The notes beneath the pieces were generated by a model. It was not told the DNA's origin. It saw nothing but the letters and a program-made list of their open reading frames with translations, and did not search any database. Source: Dicaeum eximium (lineage: Eukaryota > Chordata > Aves > Passeriformes > Dicaeidae). Taken from it: a DNA stretch of 64,000 nt. The position numbers and the translations under genes were made by a program. Below, piece by piece: positions 13,443 to 26,387 of this stretch. Positions within the stretch are counted from its first letter, which is position 1. The number at the start of each line of letters is the position of its first letter. The DNA is taken from assembly GCA_013396995.1 (NCBI GenBank), contig VWZP01005676.1, forward strand, positions 105,663-169,662, written 5' to 3'.

Positions 13443-14468
13443 CCCAGCTATTTGTTTTCTGCTGATTCAGCCCAAACTTTGCACAATTTGTGTCTCTGGA
13501 AGAATACCAAGTTCAGTTCAGCGAGGAGAGAGACTAAGCCTGACCTGTACAAGCTCCCATAAGGGTTGCAAAAACTTGAGTTGTTAATCTATAACCACTT
13601 CCTTAATACAGTTGTATGATGACCACTCTTAATTATTTTGTGGCATCTTAAAACTCCCCTCTATGTGGCTGGCCTGAGAAGCAAGTTTACCATGGGATAT
13701 GCTTTTGCTAAGGATAACTATCTTGATTTTGTGTAAGCATCATGATAAGCTATGTGGAGTTTCCTCAGAGACTGGCTTGATAATCTTTGTGTGCTCCCCA
13801 GAAGAATCTGGTTTCTTAAGAAAAATGGGAAGTGGGCAAGTTTCAGCTTTATCAGGATGTTCACATTCTCATAAAATACTGTTGAGCTGACTATGGACTA
13901 GATTAAGAAAATCTCAACAAGTAAACTTTAAAGGTTTCCTGGTAAATATGCATCAGTTTCTATTTAATTATTTAGTCAGGCTGCTTTATGGATATGTAAA
14001 ACCTTTAAGCCATTAGTATCAACCAAATCCCACCTGCATTTTTCTGTCTGCTAAATGTTTGCTTTTGTTTAAGCTATCAAGTACATTTAGTGGCATGGCA
14101 GAAGGGCTAAAAGAGCTACGAGAGGCTTGATATTATATGCTGCAGTGCTTTTCACATCACTGCATTAGTCAGCAGAGACCTGAGTCTGTTGTTGCTTTGT
14201 TTGGCACAAAACAGCAGACACGTGACCCAGACACACCTCCAGCAGACATGGCACTTGTCCTGGCTTAGGGCAATTTTGAGAGAAAATCCTCTAAAGGAGT
14301 TTTCTCTAGAAAGCAAATTCAAGCGGCCCCTTCCTTGACTGGTTCGGTAAAAAAGATTTCCTTGGAGAAACGCGGAAAAAAACTCTTTGTTTAACAAGCA
14401 AAGCATTCACCAGCATGAAAAGAAAATTGAACAATATTAAACAATAAAACTCTTGCCACTCCAGAAGA

Positions 14469-14469
14469 N
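14469..14469. other. Single ambiguous base (N)
   Basis: One uncalled base in otherwise normal sequence. Similar single N calls occur at 15580, 28291 and 61323. They show an assembly with unresolved positions, not biology. Confidence 0.99.
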
Positions 14470-14519
14470 CCCCTTCTCTCTCAGAATCAATCTTAAAGGT
14501 GCAAAAACTTATTTTCTGA

Positions 14520-14815
14520 GCTGCACAGACGAAAGGGGATAACGAGCCTCAGAAAGCCAACCCAAGACACGCTGTGTGGGTGTGTAGCACGGACAGGGGC
14601 CAGGCTGGGTGTGCAAATGCGCTCGCCGAGCGCGGTGCCAGCGCAGCTCTGCCTCACGCAGGCTGCAGAAAACGCCTCTGTTGGGAAAACAGGCACTGGC
14701 CAGTACCGTGGTGCTGTCATCAGCCCACTTAGGATGAGCAATAGGCTTGTTCATCAGTACCTGAGCAGCTGTAACCGCGAAACAGACAGGATCGCAGAGT
14801 GTGCACCCAATTTGC
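14520..14815. promoter_or_regulatory. CpG-enriched patch, possible promoter or enhancer
   Basis: About sixteen CpG dinucleotides fall in roughly 300 bases, with a core GCGCTCGCCGAGCGCGGTGC near 14620, while the surrounding kilobases are almost free of CpG. In vertebrates such islands often mark promoters or unmethylated regulatory DNA. Overlapping frames on both strands (71 codons plus, 82 and 115 codons minus) look like by-products of the composition. No clear TATA box, initiator or splice donor could be tied to it. It could also be the remains of a GC-rich repeat. Confidence 0.35.
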
Positions 14816-15526
14816 TGTCTAGCTGATCCACAAGGGATGTGAAGGTACATCATCATCAGTCAGAAAGCACTTATGGGGACAGTATGTCTTTGCAACGCCA
14901 TGTATGTAATTAATTTACGCTGTAGGGCAGAGTGTGAACCAGTTACTGTCACCGGATGAATGCAGTTCCAAAAATGAACCCTCTGGTTCGGCAGGGACAC
15001 AACCTGCTTCAAGTCGTGTGTGACAATGTCTTTATCTCTTTTTTGCTGTTATCTTATGGACTGCAAAGGCCAAACTGTCTGAATATTTGAAATCCAGCAT
15101 TATATTTCCATGCTAAGAGTTACACGATCAAGAGCCGCTTTAAAATATACATTCAAGTACAAAACATAGCTTTGCATATAATTGCATGTGTACTTAGTAA
15201 TATATAAATGTAAATTTGGTAATTGCATATGCAAATACACAGAACTGTGATCAGCACTGATAGACGTCTGGAATGTGTCTGAGACTAAATTGCTGGGCCA
15301 GGGAATTTTGAATTGGACTGATGCTACTATTCTTCCAATTATGTGTATAATCACTACCTGACAAATCTCATGTACAGGGTGTGTTTAATTATGATCTCTA
15401 GCTCCTATTCACTTCCTGCTGCAAGTTTATAGCTCTCTGAACCATTAGAAATGCATTTATTTCTAATTCAACAATATTTTTTATCCTTTCTTCTTTATTT
15501 CTGCTAGATTTTTTGTGTCAGATTTT

Positions 15527-15565
15527 TTTCTTTTTCTTTTTTTTTTTTTTTTTCCATTTTTTTTT
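15527..15565. repeat. T-rich homopolymer tract with nearby N
   Basis: A long T run broken by single C bases, followed by CCATTTTTTTTTATCC and an uncalled base at 15580. It could be the poly-A of an old minus-strand insertion, but no retroposed body was recognised beside it. Simple slippage is the safer reading. Confidence 0.75.
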
Positions 15566-18500
15566 ATCCTTCTAATAGANACATTTCTGTTTTACTCTTA
15601 TAAAGCAATTCTTTACTAGAAAACAAAGTCCAGAGTTTCTGGACCTGAAGACCTATATTTAGACTTCTGTAATCAGATTTATGGTACCTAAACAAATACC
15701 TCATAATCAAAGTTGTTTAGAACCCATAATTATCATCAACTTCACCGTGTATCTTGTTTCCACAAATCAAGAGCTACACAGGATGGTTTTGAAAATATGC
15801 AGACCAGTGATGGTCTGTTGTTAAAAATATGCTCTTCTGTGGCTTGTCTGTGAAACTGGTATCAGGTTTAGAATAGAGGAATCCCTAGCTTCCAGGCCTG
15901 TTGTTGATCCTTTCACTGTTATAGAGGGTTACAAAAGCACAGATATTTCTCTCAAGACTGAAATTCAGTCTTGTTTTAACAGGAAATTCATTAGACTTCG
16001 AGGGCTTAAGGTAGCTGCACAGCTAGCCCATAGACCAAACTTTTTTATAATGGCAGAAGAATCTACAAACACACAATAAGTCTGAGATTGATTGATTGCT
16101 ACATGACTCTGCAAATTCTTAAATACATAATTTATCATCACTGAATTGTTCTAACAACCTGCACCTCTTTCTAGTTTTAAGGAAAGACCCTTTGTATGTC
16201 AGTACTAAACAAAACTGGAGAAAGAAAATTACTGATGAGGACTGTTGCAAAACACCTACGCACTGTGTAAACTCGCAAGGAAATGCAACCGGTTTTTAAA
16301 TATTTTTTCACAATTATTAAAATGTTCTTGGCTGTGGAAAGAAATGCTGAATGGCCAGAGTAGATCACCCTAAAGGCATTATCTTCAGGTATGTATGCAG
16401 CTCATTATTAAGTTTTCCTTGTTCATTGTGCTAGCCTGTTCCACCACATCCTCTCTAGAGCCAGCTGCATGCTGCCGTTCATTAAAGCTGTGGTCAATCA
16501 ATTCTCTGTAAGGAGAGGGTTCAAGCTTTCTTTTATCCAAAGCTTTGCAGAAGGAGGCATGGGAGCAGAGTCAGAAAAGTTAAGACTTTCTAGCTTCCAT
16601 AGCTGCTAGACATGGCAAGATGAAAGCCTGCAGAAAACACTGCCTGAGACAATTATGTGAAGCTTGAGAAAGAAAAAGTATTAATTTGACACCAGGAAAT
16701 GCTTTAAAAAGAGCCTTTTCCTGATGGTGTAAATTGAGGGGATAGAATCCACTAATAGATCTCTTGCTAATGAAAAAGACTTTTTATCTAGATTCCAAGC
16801 TTTATTTTGTCACTGCTTTGACAGTCTGTGATGTCTATAAGTGCTTTTCTGATATTCTCATGTTCTGAATGAAGCTGACGTTCATTAACTAGCTTTTGGC
16901 TTTTGAGTTTGCTTCCAGCTTAATTAATGTATTTAGGCAGTTAGGAGCTACATTTACATGAAAATGAGAGTATAACCAGCAGAACATCTACTGATCTTTT
17001 CTTATGTATATATAGAGATATACTTGGGAATGAACATGGCCAATGAAAAAATCCAAGCAAAAGTTTCTGTATTTAGGGTAAAATAAACAGAATAAATACA
17101 TATAAAATACAAATCATTGAACAAGTCACATGAAGAAATGTGGCAATGGTAGGTGTTATGAGAAAGAGTTTTTCTTTGTTTTGTTTTTATGGCATTTGGA
17201 TTAGACATTTCAATACAGCAGTGCTTTTCCAGCTTGTAGTTAATTAGCTATGGTTGGTCAGAAGATACCAGAAAAGTGCTTTGTACAGTGTCACCATGTC
17301 ATTAGAGGTAGCACAGGGCCAAAACTTGCCAAAAGTCCTGGAATCAGCCTGCAAAGGCTGATAAACTTGCTCAGAAAGGGATTATGTGTCAGACACAGCA
17401 CAGAATTACAAAATTAAATTGCCATGCAGGGTGAACAGTGCAGCAATATGGGAAAGGACTTGGAGCCTATGCATGATGGTGACACACTGGTTTATGTGGG
17501 TGTTTATCACTAAAAGGGTTGTCAGAGCCTCTCACCAACAAGAGGAAAGAAATAGATCAGGGAGACCACACACAGACCAAGCTGGCATAAGGAATAGGGT
17601 TGTTTTTCAAGCCTTTCTCCACATCTACTTTAGATTATTCATACATCCACTTAATCTGGTTTTTTGCTGCCTTGTATTAGCGAATTATTTGCTTTAATGA
17701 AGAGCTATTCAATGTCTAAATATAAGCCAAGCTTGACAGCCCTAAATTAAGGGATGATACTAGGGAAGTTTTTTCCAGAAATTGGGGTGTTGTGTAAAAT
17801 AAAGGATTTTTTAATGAATTAATCTTAAAATTAGGATCTGCAGGCTTAAGAAATTTCCCATCACAGGCTTTACCTGCTATGTAAACAATTTTTTTTAACA
17901 ATATATGTACCTTGAAAAGCATAAGACATTTCTGGTTGCGTACAGATGAAATGCATCTTTTGACATAAATAATTTGGAGAAAACATTCTATAAATAAAAA
18001 TGAGCAAGGAAACATTTCTGTTTTGCTGAGATGTAATAAAATAATGAAAAATTTACTGGGATTCATAAAAAGGATTTGGCCCAAAGTCGGCTGCTTTGTG
18101 AGGACTGTCATGTCCTCACCTCCTGAGGCAGCTGTAGAAGTTCAGAAGGGACTAAACAGTCCAAGGGCAGCAGGGATTTTGGTGAATATCTCTCCTAAGC
18201 ATACAGCATAACACTTTTATTGCAAAGAGGTCTCACTTCCAGGGTATGTCCCAAAGCAGCCAAGATTCTGGGGTCTGTCTCTTCTCCAACAAGAGTAATC
18301 ACTCATGATACCATATTCATATCACAAGTTTTGTGACCCCTCCCAGTCATGTAACTTCAGCTGCGGTGTAAAGCTGTGGAAGTCATTTGTACAAATTGAG
18401 TTAGGAACCACTCAGGGAAACTTTGTGTGACCTTCTGCCAACCTGACTCATGTCTGTGCTGGGAGGCGACCCTCAGTGAAAGAGAAAACAGATTTGGTCT

Positions 18501-20480
18501 TTAGGTTCTGTGTTGAGACTCTTGGGCGTTAAAAATACAACATTTTTGCATCATAGATCAATGGTTTCTCTGCTCTGCCATCACATGACCAGGAGGTTTC
18601 AGTAAAAGGTGTAAAAAGAAAGATTTAGAGACCTGTAAAAAATACTTGAGCAAAGACATGAGACTGGAGAAAATGTTTTGGGTTTTTTTATACAGGGGCA
18701 CAGAAATTAAAATTGGACTCATATCTCCTACCTATCTTTCATTTTCCTCCTATCTTGCATTTGACACCTAAATATTGGTGTTGATCATAATTTCCATAAC
18801 TGATGGTAACAGGCAAGGTGGTTTAATAATCCTGGGTGAGGAGAAAGTGCTATGGCATAATGAGGATTTTTAATATGTAAATAACTGTCAGGTTTATTTT
18901 CCTGCCATCTATTAAGTGTTTTGCTAAAGTCAGGCAAATATTTTGATAAGCATTAAAAAAAATTAAAATAAAACTACTGAATTCTCACATAAAATCTTCT
19001 CAAACCCAGACTAAGCAAGTAGAATTTCGTGATCACACACATACAGATGTAATGGATGAAGTATGATGGTAGGTCACAGGAAGTGCAGATCAGTGGCTCA
19101 GGTTCTTCATTTGGCTAGGCTAATGCCAATGTCTAAATTACAGAGAAGTTTGATGCCATCATACCCCCTAGGAAGAGGCCACAAGGTCTGGTACTGGGAC
19201 AATATTTCAGCTTGGACAGTGATCTAGAACACCTTTAAAACAGAGCTGTGAAATTGTGTGTGGGTGCACAGAAAACTCTGATAAATACACATTTACTGGA
19301 TTCAGTGAAAATAACCACAGCAAAAAACCCTGTCTGCTAGCTGGAAAATAAAATTATTTTTCTTGCTTTCCCCTGAGTAAGAAAATAATGCAATTTTTCT
19401 AAAAACTGTTTCATTAAAATCTAATGGTTTTATGGTTGAGGAAACAGAAAAATTGTTAGTTTCCTTACGTGTTCAGTGGTTAACCTCTCCTTTGGGCCCC
19501 TGAAGACATCCTATCCCCTAAATTCCAAAGAGCTCATGAAATCTTTATCCTGTTAGTAAAGTTTAGACCATCCCATTAGGGAACACAGCACAAACTTACT
19601 TAGGCTAACCAGATCCTGAAGTGCCCATGAACTTCCCAAAGGTACAATGAGCAGAGGCTAGTGTCAGTCCTTAGGCAGCCTGCCAGCCACATTTGGGTAA
19701 AGGTTAGGAAACAGCCCTGCCTGGTTGCTGTTGGCTGATCTGTGCTGATGCTACCCTGCGGGCTCTCCTGGCAGGCACGGTGCTCCTGCCCATCTGCTCC
19801 CCTTCCCAGCCAGGTCTCCTCACCTGCCACGGATGGGCAGGAGGCTGTGGGAAATGCCAGCCCCGGCTGGGGTGCAAAAATGCAGAGAGCTACCTTAATC
19901 ACCCAGCAAAACTTGCGTCAGGAGCTGCAACACAGAGAGGAGGAGTGTTACCTCTGGCCCTTTTTTCTTGCAGTGGATGGCAAGAACAGCAAGCCTGCTC
20001 ATGCCTGGTGGCATATGCCCACGGTAACTTGTCTCAACTGACTATGTTTCTGTTAGCTGTCTCTAACTTTCTAGAAATACTCAGTACAAAGTGTAGGTGT
20101 GGTGACACAGGAGAAGGTGAGAGTGTACTTGCACAGATCCTTGTACTTGTACAGCATGGCCTGTGCTGCTTCCTGCTCTTTGAGACCATAGGAAAGGCAG
20201 AGAGAAGAGGGTGGCCAGCAGAACTGAATTGCTCTGGGTGTACTTGGAAGGAATTGCAAACTGCCCAACCACGCCACAGATGCAGTCATGGGTGCAGTTT
20301 ATTACTGACACATCTCTAGCAGATTACACCCTTTTCAGAAATACTTAGGTGCTGGCATCTGTGATTTGCATCCTCAGTGGGTAAAGGGGGGCTAACCACA
20401 CTGGAAAGATAATTTCAGTGTGAAACACGAGCTCTACAGAACTTGTCAGCTTCATCTGTGTTCCTTGGGTTTAGGAGCAC

Positions 20481-21006
20481 TGTCCTGGGTTGAAGTATAT
20501 TCTGTTACCATCTTCATGAGCTGTTGGAATAGGTGGTGTTTTCCTTGCCTACTCCCCCTGGGCTATCTGCTGTTAATGGGCCATCAATGCCTGGTCCCAT
20601 GACTCAGAGATAACACCCCCCTGGACTACCTCCTGTTAATGGCCCATCAGTGCCTTATCTCATGACTCACCATCCCATTGTGAGATGCTCCGCCCAGAGG
20701 GAGGAACCAACCATTCCATCATGGATATAAGCTGAAATCCTGAACACCACGGGGGCACTTGCCTACTGGACTCCCAGAGGGAAAGAGCTACGGCCGGACT
20801 TCCAGACCTTTCTTCCTACAGGATCACCGCGTCAACAGAACTGCTTCACTTGGATTGCCTCCACCATTAGAGTGTCAGGTTGTATTTCTGACTTTGTTAG
20901 TATCCTTGTATTACTGCATTTATTTATTTCTTTCTTTTAATTTTCTTCCATTAAATTATAATTCTGACTTGTGATCTCCCACTGGTTTTGATTTCAAACT
21001 AGTACA
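20481..21006 (+). mobile_element. Solo LTR of an endogenous retrovirus (ERVL-like)
   Basis: The element runs from TGTCCTGGGTTGAAG to CAAACTAGTACA, so it has the TG...CA ends of a retroviral LTR and is 526 bp long. It is flanked by AGCAC (20476-20480) and AACAC (21007-21011), a 5-bp target duplication with one mismatch; 5-bp duplications suit ERVL-type elements. Inside are a GGATATAAGC promoter-like box near 20723 and an ATTAAA polyadenylation-like signal near 20950, so sense is plus. U3 holds an imperfect 63-bp tandem duplication. No gag, pol or env follows, so this is a solo LTR left by recombination between the two LTRs of a provirus. Family naming is from memory of passerine LTRs. Confidence 0.78.
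20552..20673 (+). repeat. 63-bp imperfect tandem duplication inside the LTR
   Basis: Two adjacent units share TGTTAATGG, CCCATCA and CATGACTCA at a constant spacing of 63 bases (TGTTAATGG at 20571 and 20634). The copies differ by several substitutions, so the duplication is old or was already in the family. Duplicated U3 blocks often act as enhancer repeats in retroviral LTRs; that role is inferred here. Confidence 0.75.
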
Positions 21007-24000
21007 AACACTTCTGACTTAGTTTGAATTTTTGGTTCACCTGACTAGCTTGAACAGTTTTTCTTGATGATGAGGATGATGATTGTTTTCCAAAACCAAA
21101 CATAGCCTCAGCCTTTTATTCCTCATCTCTTCCCCACTATATTGGGCCCATTAAAAATAACATTGCAGTAATTAATGTTGGAACAAGAGGTGAGATTTAG
21201 ACACCTGAGCACTCCTATCAGTAAATAACTTCAAGCATATTTTTACTGCTCCACTATTGCCAGTTTTCCTAACTGGAGCAGTTATGTCACTGTGGGATTG
21301 CAACACTCTCTTGGTGGGTTGGGAGGGTGGGGGGGGGGGGTAAAGAAGAAAAGAGAACATTTTCCGGAAATTTTCTGCAGTTTCGCCCTCAGAACTAAGA
21401 CAAGGTGTCTGTCTGACAAGCAGAAAGATGGATCTCCTATCCCATCGATAAGCTGACCTTGTTTTCACTTCTCCTCTGTAGTCCAGCAGCATCAATTCAT
21501 CATTATTAGCATGTAGGAGTTTGGTGTTTCCAGCAGACAAGCAACAAGACAGTTGTCTCTACTTCTTTCCAGGATTTTTGCTTTCCAATTTAATGTTGTA
21601 AGTTCAGTCATTTCTTAAGCTCAAAGCACTGCTATAGGTGTGACCTAAGAAACCACTTGATGGGAATGGGGCAATATTTCCTACTGTCTTTCTGCTAAGT
21701 CTCTGGCTTAAAAAATTAGCTTTTAGGATTTTCCATTAAAAACCTGAAGAAGAGAAAAAATAAAGGTCGCAACAGCAATTACAGCAGAAAATAGTCCTCC
21801 TGCACCAACAGTTATGGAACTTTCTGATTTTATTTTGCAACTTTGGCTCTATTAGATGGAGCTATGAATTAAACCCTACATTGCTTGACTGCTGTTACTA
21901 TTTATTATTCATGTTGTGGCTCTGCCTGGAGGCCCCAGTCAGTGACTAAAGTTCTTTTGCTAAACCCTGAATAAGTCTGGAGTGTAAAGACAGCCCCTAA
22001 TCTGACCTCAAAAGTCTAATAATTCAGAGTTTGATCAAATACACCTTTTCCCACTTCTCTTGAGGTTCTCCTTATGTTGTTGCATCTCTGTTCCATCAAA
22101 TAGCTAAACAGTAACTGATAATTAAATAAGGGGATGCTATAGAAGCTCTGGTGTGTCTGCTTTAACTCTGCATCAAGCCAATTAATTCATAGTTAAATCT
22201 CTTCTGCACTCACAGAATTGCAGCCATGGCACACTGTCATGCACTTTCATACAAGCCTGCAAGAAGAGAGTGTATCATGGGCCCCCTTACTACTCCTCTA
22301 TGATGGACAAGAAAAGAACACAAACTTTGCATTTGAAGGTCTTTGGACTCTCTTGTAGTTCTGAGTTTGTTTCTGTGTTGACTTCAAACTCTGCTCTGTG
22401 TGCTGAGAAGCAGGAACTCCTCCAACATGTACACTGTAAAAGCAGTGAAGTCTGGTCTCTGTTTTTATTTTATTTGCAGGAAGAGCAAAGGTTTGGGGAA
22501 AAAAAAGGCTTTGAAATGGTGTATGACAGCTTATCATGAACACCATTGTTATCCTGTCAGAGAAAATAGAGTAACTTTAATTCCAACAGAAGAGCATAAA
22601 ACTGGACAGATTATCATCTAAATTATATGGCATAGATACTGAGCATTTCTTTGGTCAACCTGATTTATTGTAGCACAACTAAGCTCAAAGTAGGTATTAG
22701 TATTTAATCTCAGATTAATATTTTATTCATACTTAGAAATATTGCTAAAATGATCCAAGATATTAATAGAAAGAGATCGACGCAATACAGAAGCAAGTTG
22801 TTTTCCAAATCTCCCTCTCAGAAATCTACTACAGACTGACTGCAGATTACTGCAACATATGAAATAGTAATAGCTTCAGATGTCTTAGATGAAATCCACA
22901 GAACAAATCTACGTTAAAAGATTTGGGTCAGAAATGTAACAAGTCTGCACAGAGGTTTCTGAAGAAAAATGGCAGTGCCTGTGTGAATTTGTATGAAACT
23001 TTTATACTTGTAGTGATCGCAAAGAGGGAATCACAGGACCTGTCCTTGCAGTGATATTCCTGGGCTGAATGGTGTCTTGGGATGGCTAAAAGAAGCACGT
23101 GAAGAATTGTAGCCTATGTTGTACACTGGAGCTTGGTTTTCTCTGTTTCACTAAATGCTGCTTTTTCCCATGCCATTTTCAAACACAGAGGGGGGATCAT
23201 ATATGCAACTGCTGTGTACACAATACCACACCAAGGTCGGATTGAAGGCAAACCCTGTGTTGGACATCAAGGACCCAAAATTCAGAAGTACCTCACCTGT
23301 GTGGTCACTATAATAAATCTGTTAGGTGTGCCCTCTTACAGTACTTCCCATGTGGTCCCTGTAGTGCTTGTAGATAGACTAATACTCAGCTCTACCGGCC
23401 TTTCCACCTTGTCTTCCCTTTACTGCTGCTTTTCCATATTATCTTCCCTTTACTGCATGGCTTGCCCCAGGCCCTATTGGGTGCTTTCAGTGTAAAAGCC
23501 TTGCTCTGTTCTTAGGGTTGTTTACTTCTTCCTGGGCTTTTCTGAGGCATAAATCAAAATTTCACGCCAGAACCGAAGAAAAACGGATTTTGTGTTTTGA
23601 CCTCAAACGACTGTGTGCGTGCCCTGCCAAATGCTGAGCTCCTTGGCCAGGTCCCCTGAATAACATGTGTTGAGGCAGGCACTGCAAGAGCAATCCACAA
23701 GGACAAGCACAGAAATATGCAGAATCCACCCCATGAACAAGAGGTACCAAAGTTGAACCAATGGCAGAAAAAGTCCTGCTTCTCTCTGGGGCGTAGAATG
23801 CCCCAGTGAATAGGGGAATATTTCCCTACAGACAGGCTCTACACCTTCCAGGGCTTGTGGTCTATTCTTGCTTTGGGTAAAGGAGCAGGATTCACTTCTT
23901 TCTTTCAGAACATAATCACTAATAGAAGAGAAGGAGGTGATGCTCCTCACTTTTTATTGGAAGTAATAGGAGCAAAAGGGGAACATGCATAATCCATTTC

Positions 24001-24319
24001 TTCTCCACCTCCAGGAAGAAAAAGGTATTGTCCCAGAAGGTTTACTAGTTTTCTGTGGGCTGGGAGAGACATTATCTTCCCAGTTCACAGAGAATTAATT
24101 AAAAATATGTGACACAAGGGTGACTGAAGACAAATGTTCATAATGGAAGACATTGAAAATATCATTAATAAACCTTGGCTGCCCTTCTGCTGATATGTTC
24201 TACAACTTTTCTCCTTCCCAGCCCTTCCACTGCCAGCAGCTTAATTTTTCTAGTCGTGGTGAAAACGAAATACTTTAGTTCCTCATGTATCCACAGATGT
24301 GGTGCATAGGCCTCCTATG
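21007..24319. other. Unique non-coding DNA between solo LTR and CR1
   Basis: AT-rich overall. About 23130-23950 carries facing open frames of 120 (plus) and 115 (minus) codons without a recognisable domain. At 23411-23457 the block CTTCCCTTTACTGC occurs twice. A tidy acceptor-like TTTTATTTTATTTGCAG sits near 22480, but the following frame closes soon and no matching donor was found. I call no gene. Confidence 0.5.
21316..21340 (+). repeat. G-quadruplex motif with G12 run
   Basis: Four G-tracts separated by loops of 2, 1 and 1 bases: GGG TT GGG A GGG T and then twelve G. This meets the usual G3+N1-7 rule with very short loops, which favours a stable parallel quadruplex. No transcript is known here, so a role is not implied. 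Confidence 0.85.
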
Positions 24320-25669
24320 CCTAGAGTGTTGGAATGGAAAGATACAGGCTCTCTGGGAAGAACAAGCAGGGGAGATAAGGAGCAGGTGTCACCCTCCATG
24401 TGAGTGACTAGCTGGAGTGCATGGAGCTCTGCCTGGGGATGGATGATGGGCCAGAATTAAAGGAATGGCAGGGACAGGGGACATGAGTCATCTATAGCCG
24501 TATAGGAGCTACCTCATATTCACAAGCCCTGGTCCTCATGGGGGACTTCAGCCACCCTATTATCTGTTGCAAGGACAATACAGCAGGGCGTTAAGCGAGA
24601 CAGGAGTTTCCTGGAATGCCTCGATGGTAACTTCTTCTCCAGGTGATAGAGAGGCCAGCAAGGAGAGGTGCTGTGCTGGACCTTGCTCTCACCAAGAAGG
24701 AGGGGCCAGTGTGGGGGGTGAAGCTCAAGGACAGCCTGGGCTCAGTGACCATGAAATTGTGGTGTTTGAGACCCTCAGGGCAGCGAGGAGGGGCAGAGCA
24801 AGCCCTGGACTTTGGAGCAGCTGTCTTGCCCTAGAGAGATCTGCTTGGTGGAGTGCTGTGAGGATAAAGCCCTGGAGGGAAGAAGATCCCAGGAAAGCTG
24901 GTTAATGTTCAAGGATCACCTCCTTCAGGCTCAAGAGAGTCCAAATAAAGAGGAAACCAGGTAAAAACATTAGGAAGTGTGCATGGATGAACTGAACAGA
25001 TTCAAACAGTAAAAGGAAGCCTACAGAGGCTTGGAGCAAGGACAAGTAGCCTGGGAGGAATATGGAGAGATTGAATATCCAGGGATTAGATTAAGAAAGC
25101 TAAATCACTGATAGAATTAAATGTGACCTGAGACATCAAGGGCAGCAGGAAAAGCTTCTATAGATACACCGGTGGTAAAGGAAGACAAGGAAAAATGTGG
25201 GCCTGGAAAAAGAGGAGACCTGGTTAGCCAGAACATGGCTGAGGTACTCAGTGAGTTTTTTGCCTCATGGTTCACCAGCAGGTTCTCCAGTCACACCACT
25301 CAAACTGCAGAAGGTAAAGGCAGGGATTGGAAGAATGAAGACCGTGAGCCCACACTGGGAGAAGATCAAATACAAGAACATCTAAGGAACCTGAAGGTGC
25401 ACAAGTCCGTGGATCTGATGAGACACCTCAGGTTAAACCACTATCAATTACATTTGAGATGTAATTGTACATTTGGCAGGCCTGTAACTAGAAAAAAGAA
25501 AATGTAACCTTGATTTTTAAGAAGATATGGGAAGTACAGGCCAGTCAGTCTGACCTCAGCACCTGACATGGTAACGAAGAAGCAATTATGCTAAGGCAGA
25601 TGAAAGGATAAGCAGGTTATTGGTAATGGCCAATATGGCTTCACTAATGACAAACCATGCCTGACTGAT

Positions 25670-26017
25670 TTGGTAGCCCTCTACTACAGGGTTACAGCAC
25701 TGGTAGATAAGGGAAGAGCAACCAGCATCATTTACCTGGACTTGTGCAAAGCATTTCACACTGTCTGCACAACAGCCTGGGTGATGAGGAGCTTAACAGG
25801 TCTTGGCAGTTGTGTGCTCGCAGCACAGAAAGCCAGCTGCATCCTGGGTTGCATCAAAAGAGTGACCAGCCAGGCAAGGGAGGCAATTCTTCCTCTCTAT
25901 TCCATTCTTGGGAGATCCCATCTGGAATACTGTGTCCAGCTCTGGGGTGCAGAGCATAAGAAGGACATGGGCATGCTGGAGGAAGTCCACAGGACTTGCG
26001 GAACACTTCTCCTCTGA
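25670..26017 (+). pseudogene. CR1 ORF2 remnant, reverse-transcriptase ends fused
   Basis: A 115-codon open stretch inside the CR1 copy. Residues 1-32 cover the start of the RT domain, ending in YLDLCKAFHTV, where the usual Asp after AF is His (codon CAC at 25757-25759). From about residue 46 it carries the ORF2 C-terminal AAQKASCILGCIKRVTSQAR and HLEYCVQLW. The deletion between them is in frame, so the open frame survives by chance. No active-site YxDD box remains. It is not a functional gene. Confidence 0.85.
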
Positions 26018-26387
26018 AGAGTGGCTAAGAGGGATTGTTGTTCAGCATGGAGAAGAGAAGGCTCCAGGGAGAACTTACAACAGCCTTCCAGCACCCAAAA
26101 AGGCTACAGGAAAGCTGGAGAAGGACTGCTATTTAGTGACAGAAAAAGGGGTAATGGCTTTAAACTGAAAGAGGGTAGGTTTAGATAGATATGAGCAAGA
26201 AATTCTTTACTGTGAGGGTGGCGAACTACTGGAAAAGATTTTCCTGGTAAATTGTGGATGCCCTATCCGTGGAAGTGTTAAGGCCAGTTTGGATGGGGCT
26301 TTCAGTAATCTGGCCTTGCAGAAGGCATCCCCATCCAAGACTGGAGTCTGGAATTAGATGATTTTGAAGTCTCTTCCAAAACAAACT

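Larger units (their letters stand above)
13443..20480. other. Unique non-coding DNA between SINE and solo LTR
   Basis: Mostly AT-rich DNA without a recognisable exon. Exceptions listed separately are the CpG-enriched patch near 14.5-14.8 kb and the T-tract near 15.5 kb. A 21-nt palindrome with 10-bp arms (CAAGACTGAA) lies at 15953-15973, and an 8-bp stem with a 6-nt loop (GTGAGGAC) at 18098-18119. About 19600-20320 is GC-richer and holds overlapping frames on both strands, up to 179 codons on plus and 100 on minus, with no recognisable domain. Confidence 0.5.

Noticed and set aside
19780..20319. Plus-strand open frame of 179 codons
   Set aside because: Overlapped by other frames on both strands, with a Cys/Trp/Leu-rich composition expected from GC-rich non-coding DNA and no domain.
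22400..22621. Exon after an acceptor-like TTTTATTTTATTTGCAG
   Set aside because: No paired donor, no protein similarity, and the frame closes after a short distance.
23133..23950. Hydrophobic frames on both strands as a membrane-protein relic
   Set aside because: Hydrophobic stretches arise easily from T-rich DNA; neither frame shows a family motif.
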